This document shows, piece after piece, positions 44,701 to 56,242 of a stretch of 64,000 nt of DNA. Source of the stretch: Plantago major (lineage: Eukaryota > Streptophyta > Magnoliopsida > Lamiales > Plantaginaceae); contig CM048840.1 in the NCBI GenBank assembly GCA_026545765.1, positions 86,704,877 through 86,768,876 on the forward strand, read 5' to 3'. The translations under genes and the position numbers were made by a program. The notes below the pieces were generated by a model. It saw nothing but the letters and a program-made list of their open reading frames with translations. It ran no database searches and was not told the origin of the DNA. Positions within the stretch are counted from its first letter, which is position 1. Each line of letters opens with the position of its first letter.

Positions 44701-47399
44701 GTGCCTCAGATATCTGAATATGAGGAGGAGACTGGGAAGTCTGATCCTCAGTGATCTTTCTTTCTGCTTGAACCTGAGATTAGAAACATAACACTTAGGA
44801 AATTTTATCAAGAAAAATTCTATTTACAAAATCAGATATCTGAGAGATCAATTACCTCCACTATTGGAGGCTCAGATACTTGTTGCTCAGAGACTTGTGC
44901 AGTCTCTGGAAATTTTTCTTGTGATGAAGGCTTTGATGTCTCATCAATTTCCATTTGTTGGGGGGATTGAGCGGGCAATTCCCCAGCAACTTCTACTTCT
45001 TTTTGAACCTGTTAAGTAGAAAGTGTTAGTTTGAGAAAAATGATCAGAGATTTGTCTTTGAAGATTATAGGTATCTGAATGAAATACCTTCTCTACAGAA
45101 GGTTCAGATACTTGTTCCTCAGAGACCTTGGAAGGCTCTGGATTCTTTTCTGAAGAGATAGACTTTTCAGTCTTTTCATTTTTCTTCTCAGTTGGAGCCT
45201 ATTAGAAACAAACACTTAATAGTATTAGTCAAGTATATAAAGCACATATCTGAGATCTTATATCTTAAGGAACTATCTTCTACCTGTGAGACAGGCTCCT
45301 ATTCCTTAAGTGAGGCTATGGAAGCCTCCTTCTCAGATTCTGAGGCAAGCTTTGCAGCTTCCTCTTGATGTTGTGTTTCTAATTCAGCCTGTAACAAAGA
45401 AATTTTATTAAATAACAAGATTAACAAACACAAAAACATCACAAGTAAAGAGTTAAACCATTCAGCTACCTGAGCAGTGTCAGGCTGATTGGTCTCTGGA
45501 ACTTGTGACCCTTCTATGCGTTGGTCTTGTTGTTCCATTTCAGCTTCTTTGTTTGAAGTTTCAGGTACTTGGACCTTTCACGAGTGTGCAACTCGGTTGC
45601 CTCCCCAGTTGATCATTACGGCGGATGCCTCAGTTTGATCCCTCTCATTGAGTTGGGGAACCTGCTCTTTTGCAGGATTTTCTTCAGCAAGGAAAGATGC
45701 TGGTATCTCATGTTGTAACTCAAGTACCATTTCAGTAGCATCCACTAATGGTTGTTGTGGTTGGTGTGATGGTTCTGATCTGGATGAAGAAGGTGATGCT
45801 ATATGGGGCATATCCAGATCTGTTTGAGACAGACTTTTAAGTGATGAGGCAATGGCAGTATCCTCCAACACTAAGTTATCACTCATCAAAGCATCTTCAA
45901 TAAGCTTAAGTGTTTCTTGCTCTGATGGTGTGTTTTGTCCAGTGACTTTGGACACAATTGCTTCTTCAGCAACCTTTGAAACAGGTGCTTGTTCAACAAC
46001 CTGTGGTGTAGGTTCTTCTTCAGATACCTCTACACTTGTTACTTTTTCAGCAATCTTAGCCCTCTTTGATTTCTGTAGGACTTTAGAGATAACTAACTCA
46101 TCATCATCATCGTCAGAGCTCTCATCAGCATTAGGCACTGATTGGTCCATAATCCCTGCGGCTTCTGCAGATAGGGCTTGGTACCTGCCACTACTCTCAT
46201 TTTTACCAATGAGTTCATCAGCAAGGCTCTCCTTGGCAACATTGATGAGTTCATCAACAGTTGTATCTTTTGCAGCATTGATGAGTTCATCTTCATTGAT
46301 GAGTTCATCAGCAGTGGCGACAGATATCTGAGAGTCGACATCCACAATGGGTATGCCTTCTGATTTGCCAGTAGACTTCTTTCGTGAAGTTCTGGGCTTT
46401 TTGGTCACAACGGTTCCCTCAGATACTTCTTCAGTCTTTCGTTTCTTGGAACCTTTCTGAGATGCAGTAACCTTTTTTTATCATGTTTGTATACTCATTT
46501 GTAGAGTAGGTTACTGTTGGCTATGTCAGCCTTCTCTCATAGCTCAATGCCAAGCTTCTCCAGCAAGAAGCATATCTTTAGTCTATAGCTCACTGTGGCT
46601 TTTGGCTCAGCAAGGCCCTTAACGATTTTAGGCTTTTAAAGCCTTGAATCTTCTTCACAAATTTCATAAAGGCGTACTTTCCCCAGTTGAAAGGGTTTTC
46701 CAGCCTTTTGTCTTGTTGTTTCAACAAGAACATCATCATCCAGCGTGCTTGGCTTATTTGGTCGGCACCTCCTTGTAGACCATCAAAGCATCTGTGAAGA
46801 ATGCATGCCAACACATCCCAGTGAACCAACAAATGTTTGGTTCTGATGTCAACAAGTTTGAAGTCAGTGGGTGTATCTGGTTTTTCAAGATCACACACAT
46901 CACTGTACAATGTTTTCACACCTTCAAGGAGATCATCATCCTTGGTGTTTATTTCAAAATCATTTCCAAGATTTTGAAGTCCAAACAACTCACAGAAAGT
47001 TGTCAAGTTCAGAAAGATGTCCTTTCCTTGAACTTTTGACTTTATAGACACTATTTCAGTGCCTTCAGATACACAGGAAATAATCCTGGAATTGTTGTAG
47101 AATTCCAACACATCTAGTGAAGAAACTCCACTGGGAATAGCAAACAAGAAACCCTTGATTAGTGCCTTTTTAAGCATATCAAGGATTAGCTTCCTATCGG
47201 CTTGATTTTCAATAGCAGCAGTAAGGTATTCCTTAATCATGGCACCACCCCAAATCATCCTGTGATTTGAAGTCCAATGATTAGGATTGAAGTCTCCTAC
47301 CAAACGATTGTTTGTGATAACCAACTCTGGTGCTTGCTTTTCAGCAGTACCAGAGGTAGTAGATTGGGATTTCTGGGTAGAAGCACGTTTTGGAGCCAT
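41794..47399 (-). pseudogene. Element B ORF3 with five introns
   Basis: Third gene of the family, about 5.2 kb of exon, unrecognised. Exon 1 (47399-45470) starts MAPKRASTQKSQS. It holds a 269-residue domain (WTSNHRMIWGGAMIKEYL, VLEFYNNSRIIS, FCELFGLQNLG), then a Ser/Glu-rich region with ADELIN repeats, broken by a slip in an A-run near 46479 and TGA at 45578-45580. Four symmetric exons follow (45388-45284, 45198-45088, 45008-44856, 44773-44660; 35, 37, 51, 38 codons). The last exon (44581-41794) has LPFFKEHTFPKHLKCFKRWQ, an Asp-rich stretch, coiled coils and the C-terminal AWRKDKPILINTNHIKAWLDFE domain. An in-frame TAG (45299-45301) and TAA near 44171 add to the damage. Confidence 0.75.
44582..45469 (-). 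other. Five short spliceosomal introns in element B ORF3
   Basis: Introns at 45469-45389 (81 bp), 45283-45199 (85), 45087-45009 (79), 44855-44774 (82) and 44659-44582 (78). Each begins GTA and ends in AG after a T-rich stretch (TTGTTACAG, TCTAATAG, CTTAACAG, AATCTCAG, CTTTCAG) and is AT-rich. The phase is 0 at every junction. Element A joins the flanking exons directly at all five points. The 81-bp intron is also open in frame, so retention would not stop translation. Confidence 0.88.
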
Positions 47400-47580
47400 C
47401 TCTTTATATAGTGAGAGTTTTCGAAAGTCTGAAAGAGATTAAGGTGGGAGATTAGTGATTCTTTGCAGAAGACTAATCGAAGAACAGTGTTTTGCAAAAA
47501 AGTTTGAAGGATTGTTTTTGCTATTCTTGTGCAAGTATGAATGTTGGATTAGGCGAAAGTAATTTCTTTTTCCAAAATCC

Positions 47581-47590
47581 TATATATATA
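47581..47590 (-). promoter_or_regulatory. TATA box upstream of ORF3, element B
   Basis: On the minus strand GCTATATATATAGG, 181 bp before the ORF3 ATG. The flanking GGATTTTGG and CTTTCGCCTAATCC words are conserved with A at the same spacing. Confidence 0.55.
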
Positions 47591-48091
47591 GCAACGTAAA
47601 TCTCAACAGACATATACAAATTGATTTTGTATGTAAGTATCTGTGTACTTGCAGATAGGCGTGGGTAAAGTTTGTTTGACATTAAATGCTTAGTGGGCCA
47701 CGTCTGAGTTTTTACAGTCCACTATTTTACAGAGAAATAATCTCGTCCGTTAAGATCAAACGCCAATTTCATCAAGGGTTACTATTGCTTCTTCAGCAAT
47801 GATCACAATCAACAATTGTAATTGTGCCCAATTAATGAATTTTGGTGATTAGCTATCTGAATCACATTTCTTCTGTGTGAATAAGAACATCTTTCGTATC
47901 TAAGTCTATCTCACACTCAGTATCTGTCCAAGTTTTACACAAAGATAGAAATAATACAAATTTCAAGAGAGTAGTTGACTGCAGACAGTTATACTATTCT
48001 CTTTTGTGTTCCCCCTCACTAAGTGATCTAGATATCTGAGTACCTGTCTCAGAAATCTTCAAGTAGCCATTTTACCCTTTTGCCTGTGGTT

Positions 48092-48174
48092 TCTGGATAC
48101 CCGTCCCAGATACCTCTTTTCTGGATACCCGTTCCAGATTTCTTTTCCCTCTATATCTGGATACCCGTTCCAGA
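48092..48174 (-). repeat. Tandem hairpin repeats between pol and ORF3, element B
   Basis: Three units of the form TCTGG(A/G)ACGGGTATCCAGA on the minus strand (48174-48156, 48138-48120, 48110-48092). The first two have perfect 6-bp stems. They are separated by spacers of 9 and 17 bp. Confidence 0.85.
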
Positions 48175-48224
48175 TATCTCTTTCCCTCCTTTGATATCTT
48201 CTTCAGATATCTGAACCTTTTCAG

Positions 48225-49093
48225 TTCTTTGGTAGCTCCATTAGTCCAAGACTATGTCTTAAAGCTAAGAATCTACTTTCTTGTAGTGGCTTAGTGAAGT
48301 TATCTGCAAGTTGGTCTTTAGTGCCAATCTTGAGTATCTCTATATTGCCTTTTTCAACATGGTCTCTAATGAAGTGGTGTCTAACATCAATGTGCTTTGT
48401 TCTTGCATGAAACTTAGGATTCTGAGTTATGGCAATAGCACTTGTGTTGTCACAGAAAATCAGAGTTTTCTCTTCATTGAGTCCATAGTCTCTGAGTTGT
48501 TATTGTATCCACAATATTTGTGAAGCACAACACCCAGCAGCAATATATTCAGCCTCTGTGGTAGATGTGGCAATTGAGTTTTGTTTCTTACTGAACTATG
48601 ATATCAATCTGGCACCAAGAAATTGACAAGTTCCTGAGGTGCTTTTTCTATCAAGCAACGATCCAACATAGTCGGCATCAGAATAGCCAACTAAACTCAA
48701 TCCACTATCTTTTGGATACCACAATCCAACTTCTATAGTACCCTTTACATACCTTAATATTTTCATAGCAATGTTGTAGTGTGATTGCATTGGATTTGTT
48801 TGAAATCTGGCACACACTCCAACTGCATATTGAATATCAGGTCTACTTGCAGTGAGGTACAGTAGAGACCCAATCAATTTCCTATACTTGTGTTCTTCAA
48901 CACTCTTGTCAGATTCAGTATAGGTCATTTTGGTTCCAATGCTCATAGGTATCTTAGCATTCTTTTCAGAAGGCTTTAGATTAAATTTGTTGAGCATGTC
49001 TTTTGCATACTTTGTTTGACTAATGAATATTCCATCATTGAGTTGCTTGACTTGCAGCCCTAGGAAATAATTCAATTCTCCCATCATGCCCAT
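48225..49093 (-). pseudogene. Element B reverse transcriptase end and RNase H
   Basis: Continues the polymerase after a frameshift near 49093: YFLGLQVKQLND, YRKLIGSLLYLTASRPDI, then RNase H with GYSDADYVG, STSGTCQFLG. A TAG follows RLIS at 48596-48598 (usually SW.SKKQ). The downstream part still reads STTEAEYIAAGC, CDNTSAIAITQNP and HIDVRHHFIRDH in the same sense, ending about 48225 after MELP. RNase H removes RNA from the hybrid during cDNA synthesis. Confidence 0.82.
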
Positions 49094-50004
49094 TTCAAAT
49101 TTACTTTCATGAGCTCAGCAAAGTCTTCACAAAGTTGCTTGTTTTTAGATCCAAATATAATGTCATCAACATATACTTGAACTAAAATAAGTTTCCAATC
49201 ATGGTTCAATGTAAAGAGTGTTTTATCAACATCTCCTTTCTTGGAACCACTTTCGAGTAGGTATCTGGCCAATGTATCATACCATGCTCTTGGAGCTTGT
49301 TTAAGCCCATACAGAGCTCCCAGAAGCTTATAGACCATCCTACTTTCTGAGGAAACCTCAAAGCCTGGTGGTTGCTCAACATAGACTTCCTCAGCAAGTT
49401 CACCATTTCGGAATGCACTCTTGACATCCATTTGATAAACTGTAAAGTCATTATGAGCTGCAATGGCTAGAAAGAGTCTTATTGCATCCAATCTTGCAAC
49501 TGGTGCATAAGATTCATCAAAATCTAGTCCTTCAGTCTGGGTAAATCCCTTGGAAACCAACCTTGCTTTGTTTCTGGTTATTTCACCAGACTCATTCATT
49601 TTATTTCTGAAAACCCACTTGGTTCCAATTACAGATATTCCGTCAACAAATGGAACCAGTTTCCAGACTTTGTTTCTCTCAAATTGATCCAACTCTTCTT
49701 GCATTGCAGAGATCCAATCTTGATCCTTCAATGCTTCTTCTATAGTTTTAGGTTCAATATTTGAGATGAAACATCCATAGAGCGAATCTGCATTTCCAGT
49801 AATTGCTCTCCTAGTTCTAACACCTTGGTCTAAAGGACCGATCACATCCTTGGCAGGATGATTTCTTATCCATTTCATAATGGGTTTTGAACCAGTAGGA
49901 TCAATATCATTTTGATCTGAATGTGAATCAATATGATTTTGATAGGATACTTGTGCAGTATCTGAGATATCTGAGACATGGGAAATGCCATGGATATCTG
50001 ACAC
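49084..50004 (-). pseudogene. Element B reverse transcriptase
   Basis: Contains [85 protein letters not shown] and the catalytic [11 protein letters not shown]. It is uninterrupted for 300 codons, then shifts frame at about 49093 (MKVNLKWA instead of the family's continuation). Since YVDD is intact, this is the best-preserved polymerase in the window. Confidence 0.88.
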
Positions 50005-50065
50005 TTTTTCAGTGTTAGAGATATCTGGAATTTGATTTTCAGCAATCTCATTTTCAGAATCCTCT

Positions 50066-50779
50066 TCATGATGAAGGTTTTTCAGTAACCTGTTCCATTT
50101 CTGGAATTCTCATAGGAAATTCTTCATCATGTCTTAGAGTCATCTGGTTGTTACTAAGCAATGGTTTCTTTTCATCGTCAGACTCATCCTCTAAGTAAAT
50201 GATAGATTTGTTTCCTATTGAGGATTCTTCTTCAGAATCTTTAATCATCAGCTCTTTGAACCATTCTGAGAGATCATCATTCAAGGGTATTTTCTTGTTT
50301 CCTTCGTAGAAAACTACATGAACAGATTCTTCAATCTTTTGTATTCTTTTGTTGTAGATTCTATAGGCTTTGCTATTCAGAGAATAACCAAGAAATACTC
50401 CTTCATCTGCTTTTGGTTGAAATGTTTTCAAGTATTCTTTTCCATTGTTAAGAACAAAACATCTGCAACCAAACACCCTTAGATGTTTGATACTAGGGGG
50501 TCTACCAATCAAAAGCTCGTAAGGAGTTTTGTCATGGTGTTTGTTAATCAAACATCTATTTTGAGTGTAGCAGGCTGTGTTAACAACTTCAACCCAATAG
50601 ATTTCACTTATTTTAGTGTCAGCAAGCATTGTTCTTACTGCTTCTTTTAGGGTCCTATTCTTCCTTTCAACAACACCATTTTGTTGTGGTGTCCTTACGG
50701 AAGATAGTTGATGTTGTATGCCTTTGCAGGTACAAAACTCTTTTATGTACTGGTTCACAAACTCAGTACCATGGTGCAT
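50066..50779 (-). pseudogene. Element B integrase C-terminal half
   Basis: Starts at MHHGTEFVNQYIKEF, where the family and copy A read TDHGTEF, so a catalytic Asp of the DDE triad has become His. Continues with QQNGVVERKNRTLKEA, YWVEVVNTACY, TPYELLIGRPP and the HLRVFGCRCFV block. It stops at 50066-50068. The N-terminal half lies in another frame upstream. Confidence 0.85.
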
Positions 50780-51580
50780 TACGATTCTGATACCTTGTCA
50801 TTTTTCATGACTGCAAGCTTATTCAGCAAGTTGGGTATCTCAACCCTTGCATCAGATTTTTGTTTGAGAAATACAACCCAAGTGAATCTTGAGTAATCAT
50901 CAACAACAACCAGACCATACTTCTTTCCTGCATAGCTAGTTACAGAGGATTCAAAAAGATCCATATGTAACATTTGCAGTGGCCTTTCACTGGAGTGTCT
51001 AGTTTTAGACTTGAAAGATGTTTTGGATTGTTTTCCCATTTGGAAAGCTGAGCATATACCATCCTTTCTATATGCCATTTTGGGAAAACCAACCACCAAT
51101 TCTTTCTTGGCTAGCTTGTTCAGAGTTTTGAAATTCAAGTGACTCATTCTTTTATGCCATAGCCAATTTTCTTCAGTGTGGCCAGATTGACTCACCATGA
51201 GACATTCTTCAGTTGTGGCGGATGCCCAATCAGCAACATAAAGATTTCCTTTTCGCCTAGCAACCAGGACTGTCTGCTTTGACTCATTGTCAATCACTTT
51301 GCATAGTTTTGACTTGATCTTGACAGTGTACCCTTTGTCTACTAATTGACTCATGCTTAGGAGATTATATTTCAATCCCTTTACATGTAGTACTTCAGAG
51401 GTTGTAAGGGCTCCAAACTTCAGATTGCCAAATCCTATGGTTGGATTTTCATCTCCTCCAGCAAATCTAATAATTGGTCCATCATCGCATTTTCTGTAGT
51501 TAATCAGATTTGCTTTGTCTCTTGTCATGTGCTTCCCACATCCACTATCAAAATGCCACTTTGGATTAGTCTTTAGAGTG
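50779..51580 (-). pseudogene. Element B protease and integrase N-terminal half
   Basis: Protease FDSGCGKHMTRDKANL near 51555-51505, then LLSMSQLVDKGYTV, GNLYVADWASA, and integrase HKRMSHLNFKTLNKLAKKE. The zinc-binding CxxC is damaged (CSAFQMGKQ, copy A CSTCQMGKQ). Then MDLFESS and VVVDDYSRFTW with the first catalytic Asp. It ends in a stop at 50779-50781 after VMKNDKVSES. Confidence 0.85.
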
Positions 51581-51699
51581 TTCTACACAAAACAGGAAAC
51601 AGGAGATTAGGTTCTCATACCAACAATGGAACCATTTGGACTAAAGAATCTTCCTGTAGGAGTCCATTTCTGAATGAATTTCTTAGGGACATTCTTTTG

Positions 51700-52652
51700 T
51701 CTAACAGGAACATAAGGAGGAATTCTAGGTAAGTGATTAGTATCATTGTTATTAAGAACTATTTTCTTCCTTAGTGTGTTCCTTGGTGCTCCTTGTGGTG
51801 CTTTCAGATACCTGTCAGGTTGCTGAGTCTGCTTGTCAGCAAACTTAGCTTTCCTTGCCAGATTTCTTCTAGCCCTGGCATTCAGATTTTCAGTGGCTTG
51901 ACTTTTCTTCCACTTCTGATAATTGTTGTGAGCAATCCTAGCCTTTATCCATCGTTCTTGCTCTTGTTTATATTCACGAGCAAGTTATTTCCCGATGGCT
52001 TTATAGCCAATGCCATTTCTAGCACCTGGTGCTATATGAGTTCTCATCTCAGCAGCTTTGCTAGTCTCTGGGTAGTCTATTTTCTTTCTAGAAAACGTGA
52101 CATAGGAGAATTTGCCAACTCCTGCAATTCTTCCTTTCTGAGAGACATAGCACTGTGGGTGATTACACTTTTAGTGTTATGTTTCTTTTCAGAAATATTC
52201 CCAACAGTTTTCTTTTGGACTTGTTTTTCCCACAAAGGTTTGGTAACAACTGCCTTTCCTTTGTCAACAGCCTTAGCTTTCTGACCAATGCTATAGGTTG
52301 TTTGGAAACCATCTTGTTGAGCACTGACAAATGTTATTCTTTCATCACTCTTATTCAGAGTGGTAGAACTATTTGTTTGTGTGTCCAGCCCAAGTCCTCC
52401 CTTTTCTGAAGGATCTCTTAAATAAGATTGTACTTCAATAAGAGTGTCACTAGCTTTCACATAAGATTGGAAAGATACTTCCTTCTTTTTGAGTTCCTTA
52501 TTCTCAGAAAGAAGATCTTCACATTTCTTTTGAAGTTTGGCCAATGCTTCTTTATGTGACTTTTCTGTCTCAGATATATGAGCTTTGAGAAATGCATTAT
52601 CAGCATCATTTTTCTCAGATATCTTGAGTAATTGTGTATTTTTCTTCTTCAA
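51700..52652 (-). pseudogene. Element B gag coiled-coil and basic tail
   Basis: 52652-52077 encodes a heptad-rich coiled coil (LLKISEKNDADNAFLKAH, KLQKKCEDLLSENKEL) and a Lys-rich segment. The basic tail continues to about 51700 in another frame (residues like ARRNLARKAKFADKQTQ on the minus strand). It lies between the zinc knuckle part of gag and the protease, as in A. Confidence 0.75.
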
Positions 52653-52683
52653 AGATTTCAGCTCTAGCTTGGACCATTAGAAA

Positions 52684-54111
52684 TTATCTTTCGTAGAGAT
52701 CAAATTCTCTTCTGAGATGTTCCAGATATTTGATTCCTTCCTCATCACTTTCATATGTATAACAAGAAGTATGTGTTACCTCATCAACCATTAGACAAGG
52801 TTCAATGTTGGAGATATCTGGAAAGATTTCTTCAGCCACTCCACACACTTCTTTCTTCTTTTGAGCAAAGTCAACCACTTCGTGAGAAACACCACACATC
52901 TCTGGAGAAGGCAGTGTGGAATCATCTGAGTCTTCATCCTCAGAATCAGACTCAATGTCTAGAGCATCCAGTTGGATTTGTATCTTCTTTCTTTCCTCAG
53001 TGAGCAGAGCTCTCTGACCTCTCTTGAAGTTTCTTCTATCTTTCTTGTCACCTGTCTTTAGCTTGTTGAAGGCAGGACAATCCTTTTTGAAATGACCAGG
53101 TTTCTGACAATAGAAACAGATATCATTTCCGATTTCTGCTTCCTCAGTACTAGATGCTTTCTGAGTCGGCTTGTTCAGCGAGCTAGATAGTTGCATATTT
53201 TTGTACTGATGATAATTTGAGCCTAGATGTTTTTTCAGCTTCTCTTTGGCTTTTCTTCTCTCAATCTCCCGACTGACATATTTTCTCATTTTCTTTACAG
53301 CAAGAGCATTCTCCTCAGTCACCTCCTTGCCTTCCTTCTTTTCAGAAGTTCCTTGAGCAACTAGAGCAACATTCTGCAACTTTTCAGTTCTTTGTTCTCT
53401 TTGAGTTGTCTCATAGTCATGATGTGAGTGAGAGAAAAGTTCCACTGGAGTGATATCTGGCATTCCTTGGTTAAAGTAGAAAAACTTTGTATGCTCCCAG
53501 TTATGATTTAGACTTCTCACAATAGTCTTAATCTTTTCTGGTTGGGTATATCTATTACTTTCACCAAGTGCAGCCATATCACTCATGAGTGTTGTAAACC
53601 GGAAATCTAGTTCTTCAAGAGTCTCTGTGGGACCTTGTTTAAAATTTTGGAATTTGAGCTTCAAAACTTCGAACTTATTTTCCTTTGTTTTCTCAGTGCC
53701 GGCACAGATTTCCCCAATCAGTTGCCAGGCCACTTTCGCCGTTTTTGCACCCCACAGTTTACACTGTATGTGCTCTGGAGTAGAACATATGATGATATTG
53801 CGAGCCTGACCATCCTGTCGATTTCTCTTGGCATCTTCCGATGTCCATAGCTCTCTGGGCTTTGGCTCGTAAATAACTTGACTGGTAGGTCTTCCACTGG
53901 TTGACGCATCTGTCTGTGAGGAGCCATCACTTGGTTCTCTGTCTCTACCATTAGAAACCTCCATGACCTGCTTAAGTTGTTGAATGACTATAGGGCCATT
54001 CTTTATCACGTCGATCATTTCGTCACTGATGGCTTCTAGGTGGAGCATCATGTTGTTCTTCCATTTCTCATAATTTTCTGGCTTGAGAATTGGGGCGTCA
54101 CTTAAAGACAT
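52684..54111 (-). pseudogene. Element B gag, capsid and zinc knuckle (475 codons)
   Basis: Starts MSLSDAPILKPENYEKWK about 100 bp after the primer site. The capsid part includes WGAKTAKVAWQLIGEICAG and LEELDFRFTTLMSDMAALG. The nucleocapsid zinc knuckle CFYCQKPGHFKKDC (CX2CX4HX4C) is intact. An acidic stretch (ESDSEDEDSDDS) follows. It ends with TAA at 52684-52686 where A reads a Glu codon, so it is truncated before the coiled coil. This is the most complete gag here and shows what A has lost. Confidence 0.88.
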
Positions 54112-54215
54112 CCTGCAGCAAACACACTAAACAAACAAATTAAGTGTAGGTGAAAGGCAGTTAGTGGGCACTTATCTGGGATCTAGGTTTAGTGCAGAAG
54201 GATTGGGAACTTCCT

Positions 54216-54227
54216 GCTCTGATACCA
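54216..54227 (-). other. Element B primer binding site (tRNA-iMet)
   Basis: GCTCTGATACCA on the plus strand, reverse of TGGTATCAGAGC, two bases from the LTR. Confidence 0.95.
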
Positions 54228-54229
54228 CT

Positions 54230-56193
54230 TGTTGGTCCAGATAACGGCAAAGTAAAAGACTAGAGGGGGGGGGGGGGGTGAGTAGTCTTTTTCAAACTTT
54301 TGTCGATAAACACAATTTTTCAGATATCTGTGAAGATATCTGATACTTATTTTCAGAGAGCGGAAGACTTTTTATGATAAGTGCACGTGCTCAGCAAGAT
54401 ATGTGTAAATACTTAGCAAAGTAAATAAAGCAAGTAATAAATTGCAGAAAGTAAATAACACAAGTCTTTATAGTGGTATCTGAAGGTGGCGTAATCCTTC
54501 AACTAATCTACTTCGGCCTTTCTCAGACCTAGAATCCACTAAGATAGATAATTGAGTTAACCTTACAAATATCTTCTCTCGATTCCTAAATACACTAGGT
54601 TTCCAACCAAGTGTTCCCCCTGAGTTATTCCCCGGCTTTTTCAGCCACGTACTTCCTGTACTTAGAAACCTTTTGAGCTATTCCTTAGTTTCCCAAACTA
54701 AGTACTTCTTGTGCTCAGTAACCTTGGAGTTATTCCTTAGTTTCCCAAACTAAGTACTTCTTGTACTCCATGCCGATTAAGGTGTTGGTTAAAGTGGTTT
54801 GTCAGGTGAGCTTCTTTAATAACTTATTTAGTTATGCAGATAGCTCTATGAATCAAGTATAATTAATACACTTTTCAATGTATGTGTTCTTGTTCTTTAC
54901 TGACCCAAGTCTATGATAAGTGTTCAAGAGAATGAATCTCAGATATGAAATCTTAATTCAACTTCTTCACAGATAACAATGCTTGTTAAGGATCAGGACA
55001 CTTAGAACTTTTGTGTAAAACCCCGACTTTTCATTTAATCGTTATGTTTTATTTTCCCAAAAGTAATTAGTTAATTACCTTAGCTAATCAGTAATTAATT
55101 ACTAACTAGTTAAGGGATTAAACTCCTTTCTTTCCTCGGTTCTTTTCCTTTTCTGTTTTGACTCCTGCTTCTACTCGCTTTCTGTTTCGTTCCTTCTTTC
55201 TAGTTAGATTAATACGCCTCACAGCTCTTTTCTTCGCTCATAAATCTCAAACACCTTCTACCCAGAATCTCTCATCCAGAGAAAGTCTAATTCCCTCACC
55301 ATCTTCGTCTTTTCTTCTTCGTTCTTCATCAAGCTCTTCAGTTTCCGGTAAGTTCTTGACTTCAAATTGTGTATTCCTCGTCTCTTTATCTTGTTCTAAC
55401 TCAAGAAACATCATTCTTGCTTTCTTCTTAGAGTCAGTTTCGAAGGACAGGATCTTTAGGTACGTTTCGTTCGTGTTCTAACTTACTTTCGTTCGCCTTT
55501 CGGTAAGCACCGAATCTTCGTTTTCCTCCTCGTAACTTAGTTGGGAGGGGTTTGTTTGGTGTGTTCTTCGTGTTCCTTGTTAATTCGAGTCATTATTTCT
55601 GCTTATTTTCTCTTATTGTGTTTGTGAATCCATGCTCTGTTTTTCTTGTGAGCATGCTCTGTTTTCTTCTACTTCCCAGTTACAGAATCGGTTAAGTATG
55701 TGTAACACGTTTTTAAATAACAAGAATAGTGTTTAGCCGAGTGGTCTGCTTGTGGCTGTTGTGTTTGCTAGAGGTCCTCTGTGTGCGTTTATTTTGCCTT
55801 TTCTGCCTTCTGCATTCAGTAGTATCCCTTAAAGATTTTCTTGTGCAAATTTATTAACAACATATCAGGTTCCTGAGTGGTAAGATGGTTACATGTTTAT
55901 TTTATAGAGGTCTTTGGATCGATTCCTCCCAGCCCCATTATTATGTTCCAAATTTTATTTTTATTGTTGTTTGTGACAAAAAAAAATGCTTCAATCGTTA
56001 TGTATTTATGTGCTTAGTTGTTTCTCGTGTTTTATGCTTGATTCTTGGGGTTAAAGGGTATCGTTAAGTTGTATTTGTATAAATGTTAAGTAGTGTTATT
56101 TTTTATCAGGATTTGTGGGTTTTGAGATTTGTCGAGAAACTTTCTACGGTGAGTGTTCTTAAAACGCTTGCGAAAACTAAGGAAGTACTTGCT

Positions 56194-56242
<49 letters not shown>

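Noticed and set aside
45299-45538. Reading frame with a hydrophobic stretch (LLVMFLCLLILLF) that looks like a membrane segment of ORF3.
   Set aside because: The stretch is exactly the 81-bp intron read in frame; copy A lacks it, so it is not evidence for an envelope-type membrane protein.
45852-46331. Ser-rich 159-codon frame on the plus strand.
   Set aside because: Antisense shadow of the Ser/Asp/Glu-rich ORF3 exon of element B.
51793-52284. Hydrophobic 163-codon frame on the plus strand.
   Set aside because: Antisense to the gag tail of element B; its hydrophobicity mirrors Lys/Glu-rich sense codons.
55158-55481. Ser/Leu-rich 107-codon frame in the solo LTR.
   Set aside because: No homology recognised and located in LTR sequence with CT-rich composition.
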